Assembly: GCF_015767635.1 (NCBI RefSeq)
Contig: NZ_CP065230.1
Location: 2,852,001-2,916,000, forward strand
DNA: 64,000 nucleotides
Direction: 5' to 3'
DNA from: Halomonas sp. A40-4
GTDB lineage: Bacteria; Pseudomonadota; Gammaproteobacteria; Pseudomonadales; Halomonadaceae
The notes under the pieces were generated by a model. The model had not been told where the DNA came from. It did no database searches and worked only from the letters and a program-made list of their open reading frames with translations. Positions 9,521 to 18,672 of the stretch are shown in pieces. Position 1 is the first letter of the stretch, and each line of letters begins with the position of its first letter. Made by a program: the position numbers and the translations under genes.

Positions 9521-9540
9521 CTGGCGGCTATTGCCGCCAG
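9521..9540. other. Perfect 8-bp hairpin after the lipoprotein gene
   Basis: CTGGCGGC-TATT-GCCGCCAG begins three bases after the lipoprotein stop codon. With the terminator that follows it could protect or fold the 3' end of the transcript. Confidence 0.5.
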
Positions 9541-9544
9541 CAAT

Positions 9545-9587
9545 AAAACCCGCTGACAGTTATACAGATAACCGTTAGCGGGTTTTT
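9545..9587. terminator. Bidirectional intrinsic terminator
   Basis: AAAACCCGCTGAC pairs with GTTAGCGGGTTTT (13 pairs with one wobble), with T-runs on both strands. It ends the lipoprotein transcript on the plus strand and serves the leftward dehydrogenase gene on the minus strand. Confidence 0.85.
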
Positions 9588-9624
9588 CATTTATAGCCTC
9601 GTTGTTTTATACGGTGCCTGAAAC

Positions 9625-10704
9625 TCAGGAGACCCCGAGCGCCACTTTCAAGACGCCGTCGCGCTGGTGGGCGAAAAGATCGTAGGCTTCGACGATGTTC
9701 TCCAGCGCGTAGCGGTGGGTAACCATGGGGCCCAGATCCAGGCGGCCGGCGGCGATGATGCTCATCAGCCGGCGCATGCGCTCTTTGCCACCCGGGCACA
9801 GGGAGGTAATGATCTTGTGGTCACCAAGCCCCGCACAAAACGCCCCCAGCGGAACCGTCAGGTCTTCGGAGTAGACGCCAAGGCTGGAGAGCGTGCCACC
9901 GGGTTTTAACACCCGCAAGGCCGACTCGAACGTCTGCTGCAGGCCGAGCGCTTCAATGGCGCAATCGACCCCACGCCCACCGGTGAGCTTGAGGATTTCA
10001 TCCACCACGTCGACCTTGCGAAAGTCCAGCGTCACGTCGGCGCCCATCTGCTTGGCCATGGTCAAACGCTCATCCACGCCGTCAACGGCGATGATCATGC
10101 CCGCCCCGCGCAGCCTTGCACCGGCCGTCGCGCAAAGGCCGATCGGCCCCTGGGCAAACACCACCACGATGTCGCCAATCTTGATCCCTCCGGCTTCGGC
10201 ACCGGCAAACCCGGTCGACATGATGTCGGGGCACATCAGTACCTGCTCATCGGTCAGGCCATCCGGCACCGGCGAGAGATTGGCCTGGACATCCGGTACC
10301 AACAGGTACTCCGCCTGGGCGCCGTCGATGGTGTTACCGAAACGCCAGCCGCCCATGGGTTTGTAGCCGTGGCTGTGGTGGCCGCCATCCTGGGATGAAC
10401 AGCCGTCCTGGCAGCCATAGGAGGTAAAGCTCGGGCAGATCGCCCCAGCGATCACTCGCTGGCCTTCGTGGTACCCTTGGACGTTGGCACCCAATTTCTC
10501 GATAACACCCACGGGCTCGTGACCAATCGTCAGGCCACGCTCCACCGGGTATTCGCCTTTCAGGATATGTACATCGGTGCCGCAGATGGTCGTGGTGGTC
10601 ACGCGCATCAAGGCATCGTTGGGGCCAATCTCAGGGATCGGTTTGTCGTCAATTTCAATACGGCCAGGTTCAACAAAAATGGCCGCTTTCATCATGGTCG
10701 GCAT
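9625..10704 (-). CDS. Zinc-dependent NAD(P) alcohol dehydrogenase, isopropanol-dehydrogenase type
   Basis: A 359-residue medium-chain dehydrogenase. Zinc ligands of the catalytic site are visible as Cys41 in ICGTD and the His62-Glu63 pair in IGHEPVG. The usual four-cysteine structural zinc loop is replaced by a CPSFTSYGCQDGCSS segment rich in Ser and His. A Rossmann region (VVVFAQGPIGLCATAGARLRG) binds the cofactor. The pattern matches bacterial NADP-dependent secondary alcohol dehydrogenases such as those reducing acetone to isopropanol, though the true substrate cannot be read from sequence. The ATG at 10704 follows GAGGAGA. The gene is monocistronic between terminators. Confidence 0.85.
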   Translation of the reverse strand: MPTMMKAAIFVEPGRIEIDDKPIPEIGPNDALMRVTTTTICGTDVHILKGEYPVERGLTIGHEPVGVIEKLGANVQGYHEGQRVIAGAICPSFTSYGCQDGCSSQDGGHHSHGYKPMGGWRFGNTIDGAQAEYLLVPDVQANLSPVPDGLTDEQVLMCPDIMSTGFAGAEAGGIKIGDIVVVFAQGPIGLCATAGARLRGAGMIIAVDGVDERLTMAKQMGADVTLDFRKVDVVDEILKLTGGRGVDCAIEALGLQQTFESALRVLKPGGTLSSLGVYSEDLTVPLGAFCAGLGDHKIITSLCPGGKERMRRLMSIIAAGRLDLGPMVTHRYALENIVEAYDLFAHQRDGVLKVALGVS

Positions 10705-10801
10705 GGGACGTCTCCTCGGTCGGAAGTCGAATCACCTGACCATTACGGCACACAAGACGACGCGCCATATTGCGCTGGATCAAACTTACCGCGCTTAAAC
10801 G

Positions 10802-10829
10802 CCAACAGGGGGCCGAAGCCCCCTGTTGG
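10802..10829 (-). terminator. Terminator of csbD with UUCG loop
   Basis: A perfect 12-bp stem CCAACAGGGGGC/GCCCCCTGTTGG surrounds a loop that reads TTCG on the minus strand, an exceptionally stable C(UUCG)G tetraloop. It lies 18 bases after the csbD stop. The following T-run is short. Confidence 0.75.
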
Positions 10830-10846
10830 TCGTCAGTATCATGTGG

Positions 10847-11032
10847 CTAGCGTTGTTTTTTCTGATTCTCCCTCAAATGACCTACGCCTTTCTGCATGCC
10901 GCCCTTTGCCTGTTGGGCTTTGCCTTTGGCTTCGGTTTTGCCGCTTCCGGTCACCTTGCCCGCCGCTTCTTTCAGTTTACCGACGGTCTGACTGGCAGCC
11001 CCTTTCGCCTTGTCTTTTTTGCCACTTGCCAT
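10847..11032 (-). CDS. CsbD-family stress protein
   Basis: A 61-residue hydrophilic, lysine-rich protein with the family's repeated KLKEAAGKVTG and KAKGAASQ pattern. CsbD-like proteins are induced by general stress in many bacteria; their molecular role is not known. Start chosen at the ATG of MASGKKDKAKG, since AGAGGTG lies at ribosome-site distance upstream; a GTG three codons earlier is less likely. A second, different CsbD gene lies at 45676. Confidence 0.85.
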   Translation of the reverse strand: MASGKKDKAKGAASQTVGKLKEAAGKVTGSGKTEAKGKAQQAKGGMQKGVGHLRENQKKQR

Positions 11033-11066
11033 GATGAACACCTCTAGTCCGTTAGTGGAGAATAGT

Positions 11067-11126
11067 GCTGGAGACAGCGCTGGAGATAGTACTGGAAATA
11101 GTTCTGAAGATAGATCTGGAGACAGC
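11067..11126. repeat. Five tandem imperfect 12-bp repeats
   Basis: Units GCTGGAGACAGC, GCTGGAGATAGT, ACTGGAAATAGT, TCTGAAGATAGA and TCTGGAGACAGC follow one another without gaps, upstream of csbD (transcribed leftward). They may be a regulator-binding array in the csbD promoter or a slippage-prone minisatellite. Confidence 0.8.
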
Positions 11127-11205
11127 GCCTAAAAAGTAAATACTTACTTCGTCCTAGGCGCTTTCATCAGCATAGTCGGTATCTGAAATATCACCGCAAT
11201 TTCTT

Positions 11206-12288
11206 TTAGCCTACCGCATCGGGTAAGCGCGTGGGCGACCTGGAGTTCAGTGCAACATGCAGGCAGGCCATCACCAGCAGCGTTGCCAGCAACGCCACGC
11301 TCATCGACGAAAAACGGTATAGCGCGCTGTAAACGAGGTCTTGCCCCGGCCCCAACGACTGACCAAATAAAATGCCCAGCGTTGTCAGCCCACCAAAACC
11401 GATGCCAGAGCCGCCGCCTTCCAGAATGTGCTCCCTTGCGAACAGCATGAGACCCAGCCAGTAGAGCAGGATGACCAGCATAAAATGGTGGCTTTGGGTA
11501 TACAGCACCAGTTGCATGGCAAGCGCGAGGTTGCACCCCAGAAGCGTGCCCACGGCACGCTTGCCCGCAGACACTTTGGCGCCGTCATAGCCCAGTGAGA
11601 AAAGCACCAGAATGGTCGCCATCTGCGCCGAGAGCGACCCTTGCAGATCAAATACTTGAAACATCACAAACGATAGCGTCGCGGTGATGCCGCCCATCAG
11701 GGTTTCGTGGCGAATTTGTTCAGCGGGTTTTATGCCTTTGGGTGGCGGCTGACGTGGCTCAACATCGGGAAATAGCGTGTACATCAGCATGGCGATGAAC
11801 ACCGCAAGCCCGCTGGCCACCATGTTACTGGCCAGCAAGTCGCTCAAATCAACACTTGGGTAACTGGCAAAGTGCAGCAGAATGCTGAGCGTCAGCACAC
11901 CGTTGGCCCCGAACAAGAACAAGGGGCCTTTGGCCATGAGATAAAAGCGAAAGGAGAACATCGCCAGCACTACCAACGTCATCACCACGGGCATATGCTT
12001 GAGCAAACCAACGACCAAGCTGACCTCGAGTACATTGATCGACACATTGGCCAGAAACTGGCGCACGATATGGCCGTTCAGGATGGGCACCATCCCCAGC
12101 AAAAACATCGGAAAAACGGTGAAGAACACGCCGTAGTTCCAATCCATCAGTTGGCTGACCACAAACCCCATCAGGCCACCGCCTGCCACCCGCAAACATT
12201 GGCGCAGGCCGTTCTCCGTTAATCCGGCAGGGTGCTTATCCGCCGCCGGGCGGTAGGGCTTCAATAGCCGTCGGATTGCCATGCTCAA
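11206..12288 (-). CDS. DUF2955 membrane protein, efflux partner
   Basis: A 360-residue inner-membrane protein with about ten hydrophobic segments in two halves (roughly residues 30-170 and 205-345), the layout of DUF2955 and related fusaric-acid-resistance-like transporters (half-size FUSC architecture). It overlaps the upstream HlyD gene by four bases (ATGA), so the two are translationally coupled. HlyD adaptor plus DUF2955 pairs are known as putative small-molecule or aromatic-acid efflux units. The substrate is unknown. No outer-membrane component is encoded nearby. Residues near 180-190 (PRQPPPKGIKPAEQ) form a charged cytosolic linker between the two halves. Confidence 0.8.
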   Translation of the reverse strand: MSMAIRRLLKPYRPAADKHPAGLTENGLRQCLRVAGGGLMGFVVSQLMDWNYGVFFTVFPMFLLGMVPILNGHIVRQFLANVSINVLEVSLVVGLLKHMPVVMTLVVLAMFSFRFYLMAKGPLFLFGANGVLTLSILLHFASYPSVDLSDLLASNMVASGLAVFIAMLMYTLFPDVEPRQPPPKGIKPAEQIRHETLMGGITATLSFVMFQVFDLQGSLSAQMATILVLFSLGYDGAKVSAGKRAVGTLLGCNLALAMQLVLYTQSHHFMLVILLYWLGLMLFAREHILEGGGSGIGFGGLTTLGILFGQSLGPGQDLVYSALYRFSSMSVALLATLLVMACLHVALNSRSPTRLPDAVG

Positions 12289-13346
12289 TACACCGCGTGA
12301 AGCCAGCTGATTAAACGCGCCTGAAGCGCGGCGAACGGCCTGGCCAACAGGTGGCCGCCCGGCACCAGCTGAACAGAGGCACGAGCACCACTGGCCGGTA
12401 ACGAGGGGACCGGTTCGTCGAGTGCCACGTGGAGGCGTAGCCGCTGGGCATCGCGCACCCAGCGATCCGTCGTCGGAATATCAGCCAGTTGGCCATCGGC
12501 AGCCAGCTGGCCGTTACGCACGCCCGCATCAAAGGCACTGACCTTGCCTTCAAACACCTTCCCCGGCCAACTGTCGAAGACAACTTTTGCCTGATCGCCG
12601 GGGTGCACATGACGCAGGCTCTTCTCGCGGAAATCGGCAATGATATCCATCTGATCGGCCACCAGCGCCAATGCAGGCTGACCGGCCTGAACGTAGTCGC
12701 CCGCCTGCAGTTGAAGGTTGGTAACTACCCCCGGCTGCGCAGCGCGGACTTGGGTATGCGCCATATCCAACTGCGCTTTTTCCAGGGCATTTTCCGCCTG
12801 ACGCAAACGCAAATTGGCCTCGCCCTCCTCACCCAACTGTACTTCAAGGCTTTCAATTTCGGCCTGGGCAGAGGCGACGGCGGACGTCGCCGTTTGTTCG
12901 GCGGCAACCTGCTGATCGTACTGCTGACGAGAAAGGCTGTGCTGTGCGAGCAACGCTTCCCCACGACGGCGCTCGCCACGACGTTCCTGGGCCGTGGCCT
13001 CTGCCGATGCCAGCCTGGCACGGGCGGCCGCAAGCTCTGCCCTCAAGCGGGCATTGTCTTGCAGGGCTTGTTCGCGATTGAGCCGGGCTTCGGCGAGCGC
13101 TAGCTGAAACGGCGCCGGGTCCAGGCGGAACAGCACATCACCTTTAGCTACCTGCTGATGGTCGTCTACCATCACTTCCTTAACAGGCGCGCTCAATTCA
13201 GGGGCAATACGCGTCACCGGGCGCATCACCCGCGCTTCCGGGGTGATGGGCATAAAGCTATCGGCGATGAGAAAATACACAAACAAAAGAATAAAGGCAG
13301 CAACCGCTACCTTTACCCAACGGGCAAAACGTTGTTCGGGGGACAT
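12285..13346 (-). CDS. HlyD/EmrA-type membrane fusion protein
   Basis: A 353-residue periplasmic adaptor. One N-terminal membrane anchor (residues 11-31, VKVAVAAFILLFVYFLIADSF) is followed by the barrel-lipoyl start (APELSAPVKEVMVDDHQQVAKGDVLFRLDP), a long alpha-hairpin coiled coil rich in Ala, Arg, Gln and Glu (about residues 80-190), and the returning lipoyl/barrel part (AAQPGVVTNLQLQAGDYV). It should join the DUF2955 protein encoded directly downstream into an efflux complex. The promoter region contains two matching palindromes (13357-13404) likely to bind a repressor, but no regulator gene is adjacent. Confidence 0.85.
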   Translation of the reverse strand: MSPEQRFARWVKVAVAAFILLFVYFLIADSFMPITPEARVMRPVTRIAPELSAPVKEVMVDDHQQVAKGDVLFRLDPAPFQLALAEARLNREQALQDNARLRAELAAARARLASAEATAQERRGERRRGEALLAQHSLSRQQYDQQVAAEQTATSAVASAQAEIESLEVQLGEEGEANLRLRQAENALEKAQLDMAHTQVRAAQPGVVTNLQLQAGDYVQAGQPALALVADQMDIIADFREKSLRHVHPGDQAKVVFDSWPGKVFEGKVSAFDAGVRNGQLAADGQLADIPTTDRWVRDAQRLRLHVALDEPVPSLPASGARASVQLVPGGHLLARPFAALQARLISWLHAVY

Positions 13347-13356
13347 GCAGGACTCA

Positions 13357-13368
13357 TTAGCGTGTTAA
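13357..13368. promoter_or_regulatory. Palindromic operator-like site, copy 1
   Basis: TTAGCGTGTTAA lies just upstream of the HlyD start and matches the copy at 13393-13404 in 10 of 12 positions. Such AT-flanked palindromes are typical of MarR or TetR-family operators; the bound protein is not identified. Confidence 0.5.
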
Positions 13369-13392
13369 TGACAGCATTAGCTTATCATTTAA

Positions 13393-13404
13393 TTAGCGCG
13401 CTAA
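13393..13404. promoter_or_regulatory. Palindromic operator-like site, copy 2
   Basis: TTAGCGCGCTAA is a perfect 12-bp palindrome 36 bp (centre to centre) from the first copy, in the 63-base gap between the EamA stop and the HlyD start. Both copies probably control the HlyD-DUF2955 pair. Confidence 0.55.
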
Positions 13405-13409
13405 CAATA

Positions 13410-14330
13410 TTACCGCTGCCTGGAGAGACTCAGCACCATAATCCCCCCAACAACCACGGCCCCACCGACCAACTGACTGGGGCTGAGCATTTGGCCCAGG
13501 ACGAAGTAACCAATCACTAACGAAGCGACGGGTTCGATATTCATTACCGGTGCGTTGCGCGCCATATTCAGTCGAGGCACAAAGATAAACAGGGTCGAAA
13601 ATGCCGAGCCGTACAACAACCCCAAAAGCGCTAACCCAATCCAGCCCTGGTTAGTTTCCGGCAAGCTCATACCTCCGGGCACAATGCCGGTAAGGCCACC
13701 GATGATCATGGCGATAAACACCGTTTGCATGGTGAGCAGGCTGCGCAGGGTACTCCCCACTCTCGCGAGCCGGTGCTCCGTAGTCCAGAGAGCACAGGCG
13801 AAGGCAAACGCCGCCGTCAAACCGAAGCCGATGCCCGCCAGCCAACCGGGGCCCATATCGTCTATATTGGCGTACCAGGCGGGAATATCGAGCACCACCA
13901 GTAAGCCGATCAGAATCGTGCCCATGATCAGACAGCTGCGCAGCGTGGGTCGCGGTCCACCTAACGCCCAACTCAGCAATGCCAACTGGATCGGAAAGGT
14001 ATTCACCAGTAACAGGGCAATGACCACGGGCAAGCGCGCCACGGCCGAGTACAAACAGAGGCTCTGCACCGTGATACAGAGCCCGACCGCAAGCTGCCAC
14101 GGCCAGGTGCCCGGCGGCAGCCAGAGGCGCTTTTTTTGTGCAACGACCAGACAAACCAGAATCAAGCAGGCCACACCTGAGCGGGTAAGCACCGCCAGCA
14201 AAAGCCCTGTGCCATTATCGAACGCCAGTCGCGCCGAGACGTGGTTGGCCGCGAACATCGTCGCCACCGTCATTAACAGCAGGATGGCCAAGTGACGGGG
14301 TAAAACAGACGGAAGCGAGGGGGATTGCAT
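13410..14330 (-). CDS. EamA/DMT-family transporter
   Basis: A 306-residue inner-membrane protein with ten predicted transmembrane helices in two repeats, the layout of the EamA (drug/metabolite transporter) family. The first repeat spans about residues 12-140, the second about 165-300, the latter ending in NIEPVASLVIGYFVLGQ, a typical EamA motif. Members export amino acids, nucleotides-related compounds or other metabolites; the substrate here cannot be named. It ends 63 bases before the HlyD gene in the same direction, but the operators between them suggest separate control. Confidence 0.85.
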   Translation of the reverse strand: MQSPSLPSVLPRHLAILLLMTVATMFAANHVSARLAFDNGTGLLLAVLTRSGVACLILVCLVVAQKKRLWLPPGTWPWQLAVGLCITVQSLCLYSAVARLPVVIALLLVNTFPIQLALLSWALGGPRPTLRSCLIMGTILIGLLVVLDIPAWYANIDDMGPGWLAGIGFGLTAAFAFACALWTTEHRLARVGSTLRSLLTMQTVFIAMIIGGLTGIVPGGMSLPETNQGWIGLALLGLLYGSAFSTLFIFVPRLNMARNAPVMNIEPVASLVIGYFVLGQMLSPSQLVGGAVVVGGIMVLSLSRQR

Positions 14331-14420
14331 GTTGGAAGCGGGCTCTTTTTATGATGAAACGAAGGGTGGTAATACCCAGCATGCCGGGATTGTAGCTAGA
14401 AGGCTAACGATATAGGTGCA

Positions 14421-14450
14421 CTGACCGCCAACCTCACATAATGTTATACT
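14421..14450 (+). promoter_or_regulatory. Likely sigma-70 promoter of ackA-pta
   Basis: A TATACT -10 hexamer at 14445-14450 lies 18 bases from a weak CTGACC -35 at 14421-14426, and 44 bases ahead of the ackA start. The flank is AT-rich relative to the surroundings. Confidence 0.45.
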
Positions 14451-14494
14451 AACGTCTAATCAACCCATTGTCTCTCTATCGACAGAAGGCCTCT

Positions 14495-15679
14495 ATGAAC
14501 GCGTCGGTTCTGGTCATTAACTGCGGTTCCTCTTCCATTAAATACGCACTGATTGATGCAGACCCCAAGGCGGCACGTCTTGATGGTATTGTCGAGCGTT
14601 TGGACAGTGCGGATGCACAGCTAAAGGGCAACGATAACGCCGGTGAGCGTTTTATCAAATCACTGCCTGGCGCCGACCATGCCGAAGCCATTAGCGCTAT
14701 TCTGGATAATCTGGAAGGCCGACTGCCCTCTGCGGTGGGCCACCGTATCGTTCATGGCGGTGAACATTTCACAGAAGCGGCGCTGATTGATGAGCATGTC
14801 ATCGCCGCCATTGAAACCACCGCGGCCTTGGCGCCTCTCCATAACCCGGCTAACCTGACCGGTATTGCCGCGACTCGAAACGTCTTTCCATCGCTTCCTC
14901 AGGTCGCCGTGTTTGATACCGCCTTTCATCAAACCCTGCCGCCGCGCGCCTACCGCTATGCGCTGCCTGAAGCGCTTTATACCCATCATGGTATTCGCCG
15001 TTACGGCTTTCACGGCACCAGCCATGCCTTTGTTAGCCAGCGCGCCGGGGAGTTAAGCGACAGGGGAGCTGGCGGCTGGCTGACAGCGCACCTGGGCAAC
15101 GGTTGCTCGACCAGCGCCGTGTGGCAACACCAAAGCCTGGACACCAGCATGGGGTTAACGCCGCTGGAAGGCCTGGTAATGGGGACCCGCAGCGGCGATG
15201 TCGACCCCGGCCTGCACGCGCATCTTCACCGCCAGCTGGGTTGGTCGCTGGAAGAGATCGATAACGTGCTGAACAAGCAGAGCGGCCTGCTGGGGCTTTC
15301 CGGCCTGACCAACGACATGCGCGAAATCGAACAGGCCGCCGAACAGGGCCACGCGGGGGCGTCGCTGGCGGTGGAGGTTTTCTGCTACCGTATCGCCAAA
15401 TCACTGGCCGGCCTGTCCTGCGCGCTTCCCACCCTCGATGGCGTGATCTTCACCGGCGGCATCGGCGAAAACTCGCCCCAGGTGCGTCGCCGGGTGATTC
15501 AGCTGATGCCCCACTTCGGCTTTGCGCTGGACGACGCGACTAACGACGCCACGGTTCGCGGCCGGGAAGGCGCGCTGGATCGCGACGGTCATCGCGGCCC
15601 AGAAGTATGGGTCATCCCCACCGATGAGGAAGCCCGTATCGCTCTGGAAACCCGCCACTGCCTGGAGACCCAAGCATGA
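14495..15679 (+). CDS. ackA: Acetate kinase
   Basis: Acetate kinase interconverts acetyl phosphate plus ADP with acetate plus ATP. The 394-residue protein has the family signatures [17 protein letters not shown] at the N-terminus, GHRIVHGGE near residue 80, [12 protein letters not shown] near 145, [11 protein letters not shown] near 170, AHLGNGCS near 200 and [13 protein letters not shown] near 320. The ATG at 14495 (after AAGG) is preferred over an upstream ATG because all homologues begin with this short lead. It overlaps pta by four bases, so the pair is one operon for acetate overflow and acetyl phosphate balance. It is cytosolic. Confidence 0.97.
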   Translation: MNASVLVINCGSSSIKYALIDADPKAARLDGIVERLDSADAQLKGNDNAGERFIKSLPGADHAEAISAILDNLEGRLPSAVGHRIVHGGEHFTEAALIDEHVIAAIETTAALAPLHNPANLTGIAATRNVFPSLPQVAVFDTAFHQTLPPRAYRYALPEALYTHHGIRRYGFHGTSHAFVSQRAGELSDRGAGGWLTAHLGNGCSTSAVWQHQSLDTSMGLTPLEGLVMGTRSGDVDPGLHAHLHRQLGWSLEEIDNVLNKQSGLLGLSGLTNDMREIEQAAEQGHAGASLAVEVFCYRIAKSLAGLSCALPTLDGVIFTGGIGENSPQVRRRVIQLMPHFGFALDDATNDATVRGREGALDRDGHRGPEVWVIPTDEEARIALETRHCLETQA

Positions 15680-17859
15680 ATACGCCCTCCGAAACTCCTC
15701 AGGCCATTTTGCTTGTGCCCACCAGCGAAGGGGCCGGGTTAACCTCCGCCTGTCTCGGGCTGATTCAAGCGCTGGATACCATTGGTCTCAAGGCGGGCTT
15801 CCTAAAACCGTTCATGCAGAACGAGTTGAACGGCCCGGGCCTTGATCGCTCAACGGCGCTGGTGTCCCGGGCGCTGAATCAGCGCCCGCCCTCGCCCATT
15901 TCCCAGACCCGCCTGGAGCGCCTGCTGCGCGACAACCAGACCGATGAGCTGATGGAAAACGTCATCGAGCTCTACGATCAGGTCACCCAGCAGGCTTATC
16001 GCGACGGCAGCGCACTGGATCTGGTGGTGGTCGAGGGCGTCGTCCCTACCCAGCACACCACCTACGCCACCCAGACCAATGCACAGTTGGCCAATGCATT
16101 AAATGCACGCATTATTCTGGTCGGCACCGGGGATTTAAATGAGCCTGAGGCCTTGGCGGACCAGCTAGATATGCACGCGCGCAGCTTTGGCGGCGTCAGC
16201 TCAAGCCGTACCCTGGGCGGCATTTTAATGCGTATGAAAAACTTACCTTATGCCCAGGACGATGATCTTTCTGCAGCGCCGGGCACCTTTAAACCTCAGT
16301 TGGAAGAGTCGGTGCTCGCTGAACTCCGCCAGTATTCCCCTGCTCTGGCGACTGACAAGTTTCACCTGATTGGCGTTGTCCCTTACAGCAACGCCCTCAG
16401 CGCACCGCGCACGCTGGATGTCGCACGGGCACTGAAGGCAAAGATGCTGAACGAAGGCGAGGCCCTCAGTCGCAGGGTGCTTTCCACCAGCCTATGCGCC
16501 CGAAGTGCCGCCAATGCATTGCATATTTTCACGCCGGGTAGCCTGGTCGTGGCGTCTGGCGACCGCGACGACGTGATACTGGCTTCTGCGCTTGCCACCA
16601 TGAACGGCACTCGGCTGGCAGGCGTACTGCTGACCAATGGCTTTATGCCTAACGACAACATGATTGAAATGTGTCGACCAGCGCTGAAAACCGGCCTCCC
16701 TGTGCTCGCCGTCGATACCGACAGCCTGACCACCGCCCAGAACTTGAGCCAGTTGAGTAACGAAATTCCCATGGACGATTTCGAGCGCGCAGAACAGGTG
16801 GCCCGTTATGTCGCAGCTCACATCGACCTGGAATGGTTAAAGACCCATCTCAGTCGCGGCTACACGCATCGTCTTTCGCCCTCGGCGTTTCGTCACCAAC
16901 TGGTCAAGCTCGCCCAGCACGCCAAGAAACGTATTGTGCTGCCTGAAGGCGACGAGCCACGCACCATCGAAGCAGCGATTATCTGTCAACGCCGCGGCAT
17001 CGCCAACTGTGTGCTGCTGGGTAAACGCGATGACATTGACAGCATCGCTCGCAACCGCGGCCTGACGTTGCCAGAAGAGCTGACCATCATCGACCCGGAA
17101 AGCACCCGCGCACATTACATCGCGCCCATGGTCGACCGCCGGCGCGGCAAGCTCAACGAGTTAACCGCCGAGGCCCAGTTGCAGGACAATGTCGTGCTCG
17201 GCACCATGATGCTGCAGCTGGATGAAGTCGATGGTTTGGTATCAGGGGCGGTACACACTACGGCCAATACCGTACGCCCTGCGTTCCAACTGATTAAAAC
17301 CGCGCCAGAATATCATCAGGTCTCGTCGATATTCTTCATGCTGCTGCCGGAGCAGGTAGTGGTCTATGGTGATTGCGCCGTGAACCCCGACCCGGACGCT
17401 GAAACGCTGGCCGAGATCGCCCTGCAGGGCGCCCGTTCTGCCGAAGCCTTTGGTATCGAACCACGCGTCGCGATGATCAGCTACTCGACTGGCGACTCAG
17501 GTACCGGGGCCGATGTCGACAAGGTGCGCGAGGCGACGCGCATTGCCCAGCAGCGCGCACCACACTTACTCATTGATGGCCCGCTTCAATACGACGCTGC
17601 CGCGATCGAAAGCGTCGGCAAACAGAAGGCTCCTGACTCGCCTGTGGCGGGCAAGGCCACGGTGTTTGTCTTCCCGGATCTCAATACCGGCAATACCACT
17701 TACAAAGCCGTTCAACGTAGCGCACGGGTGGTCAGCGTTGGCCCCATGCTGCAGGGCCTGAACAAGCCGGTGAACGACCTCTCACGTGGCGCGCTGGTCG
17801 ATGATATCGTTTATACCATTGCCCTCACCGCCATTCAGGCCAGTCAACGACTCGCCTGA
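15676..17859 (+). CDS. pta: Phosphate acetyltransferase (long form)
   Basis: Pta converts acetyl-CoA and phosphate to acetyl phosphate. At 727 residues it is the long form: an N-terminal BioD-like AAA_26 domain (residues 8-220, [20 protein letters not shown]), a DRTGG domain (about 235-345), and the catalytic PTA_PTB domain (from about 395), where [34 protein letters not shown] and [10 protein letters not shown] are seen. The N-terminal parts are regulatory in enterobacterial homologues. The start codon overlaps the ackA stop (ATGA). It works with AckA in the acetate switch. Confidence 0.97.
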   Translation: MNTPSETPQAILLVPTSEGAGLTSACLGLIQALDTIGLKAGFLKPFMQNELNGPGLDRSTALVSRALNQRPPSPISQTRLERLLRDNQTDELMENVIELYDQVTQQAYRDGSALDLVVVEGVVPTQHTTYATQTNAQLANALNARIILVGTGDLNEPEALADQLDMHARSFGGVSSSRTLGGILMRMKNLPYAQDDDLSAAPGTFKPQLEESVLAELRQYSPALATDKFHLIGVVPYSNALSAPRTLDVARALKAKMLNEGEALSRRVLSTSLCARSAANALHIFTPGSLVVASGDRDDVILASALATMNGTRLAGVLLTNGFMPNDNMIEMCRPALKTGLPVLAVDTDSLTTAQNLSQLSNEIPMDDFERAEQVARYVAAHIDLEWLKTHLSRGYTHRLSPSAFRHQLVKLAQHAKKRIVLPEGDEPRTIEAAIICQRRGIANCVLLGKRDDIDSIARNRGLTLPEELTIIDPESTRAHYIAPMVDRRRGKLNELTAEAQLQDNVVLGTMMLQLDEVDGLVSGAVHTTANTVRPAFQLIKTAPEYHQVSSIFFMLLPEQVVVYGDCAVNPDPDAETLAEIALQGARSAEAFGIEPRVAMISYSTGDSGTGADVDKVREATRIAQQRAPHLLIDGPLQYDAAAIESVGKQKAPDSPVAGKATVFVFPDLNTGNTTYKAVQRSARVVSVGPMLQGLNKPVNDLSRGALVDDIVYTIALTAIQASQRLA

Positions 17860-17873
17860 CTCACCAACGCAAG

Positions 17874-17905
17874 CTGCCACCTTATCGTTGACGATGAGGT
17901 GGCAG
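17874..17905 (+). terminator. Hairpin terminator after pta
   Basis: CTGCCACCT, a wobble, ATCGT pairs with ACGAT...AGGTGGCAG, about 15 pairs around a tiny loop. There is no T-run, so it may act as a bidirectional or Rho-assisted end between the convergent pta and Yip1 genes. Confidence 0.55.
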
Positions 17906-17948
17906 GCATTAAATGTCTGAAGACATACAGAAGGCATGTCGACACTGG

Positions 17949-18554
17949 CTATTGCAGAATACTCAGGATTATCCGCTCACCGTAGCCCCACAGCAGTACC
18001 GTCGCTGCCAGCAGCATCTCCAATACCAGCACCCCAATTGCCAACGTCGCGCTGGAAACGATAAACCCCTGCTCATCAGAGATATCCAGGAAGTTCGGTA
18101 TCCCCACGTAGAGCAGATAACCCGACCAGCAAAGTCCGATCACACCGGCCAGCAGGCAGAGCCATACAATGGGATAAAGCGCCACAACGCCGCTGAGCAA
18201 CATGGGGGTAGCGACATAGCCTGCAAATTTTACGCAGCGGCGACGGTTCGGGGGGTCAACAAAACGTTGTGCCATCCAGTGGATAACATTGCCCATGAAA
18301 AACACAGCCGCCAGAATGACCAGGTAGAAAACGATGCCCGCATAAAAGGCGTCCAGCAAACCCAACTGAATGGTGCGCTCAGCACCGAGTCCCCAGCCAA
18401 ACTGAGTGGTGCCAATGAAGGAACAGACTACGGGTACTGCGCTTAGAATCAGCACATGGTGGGCATAAAGATGAAACACCGTTTCGTGCTCATCGTGCAT
18501 TTGTTTCCATTCGCGCTGAGGGTGGGCCATCAAGCCCCAGACGTGTGTCAGCAT
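17949..18554 (-). CDS. Yip1-domain inner-membrane protein
   Basis: A 201-residue protein with five or six hydrophobic segments and the Yip1 layout: MLTHVWGLMAHPQREWK at the N-terminus (the typical ...P...W..I start), and KFAGYVATPMLLSGVVALYP in the middle. Bacterial Yip1-domain proteins are widespread in marine and halophilic gammaproteobacteria; their function is not known. It is convergent with pta and followed upstream by a 118-base gap to cyoE. It is probably a single-gene unit. Confidence 0.75.
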   Translation of the reverse strand: MLTHVWGLMAHPQREWKQMHDEHETVFHLYAHHVLILSAVPVVCSFIGTTQFGWGLGAERTIQLGLLDAFYAGIVFYLVILAAVFFMGNVIHWMAQRFVDPPNRRRCVKFAGYVATPMLLSGVVALYPIVWLCLLAGVIGLCWSGYLLYVGIPNFLDISDEQGFIVSSATLAIGVLVLEMLLAATVLLWGYGERIILSILQ

Positions 18555-18672
18555 GGGTACGCCTCCTACTGTCCTTTTTATTCTAACCGACGGGATAGCC
18601 GGTCAAACCCGCATCGGGCTTATAGACAGTATAGACAGGAGCATTGCACTCCTGCCTAATTTCTGACGTACT

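Noticed and set aside
11031..11132. 33-codon plus-strand frame with AGDS-like repeats opposite the csbD promoter
   Set aside because: The repeat is better explained as DNA repeats; the frame starts inside the csbD start region with no ribosome site.
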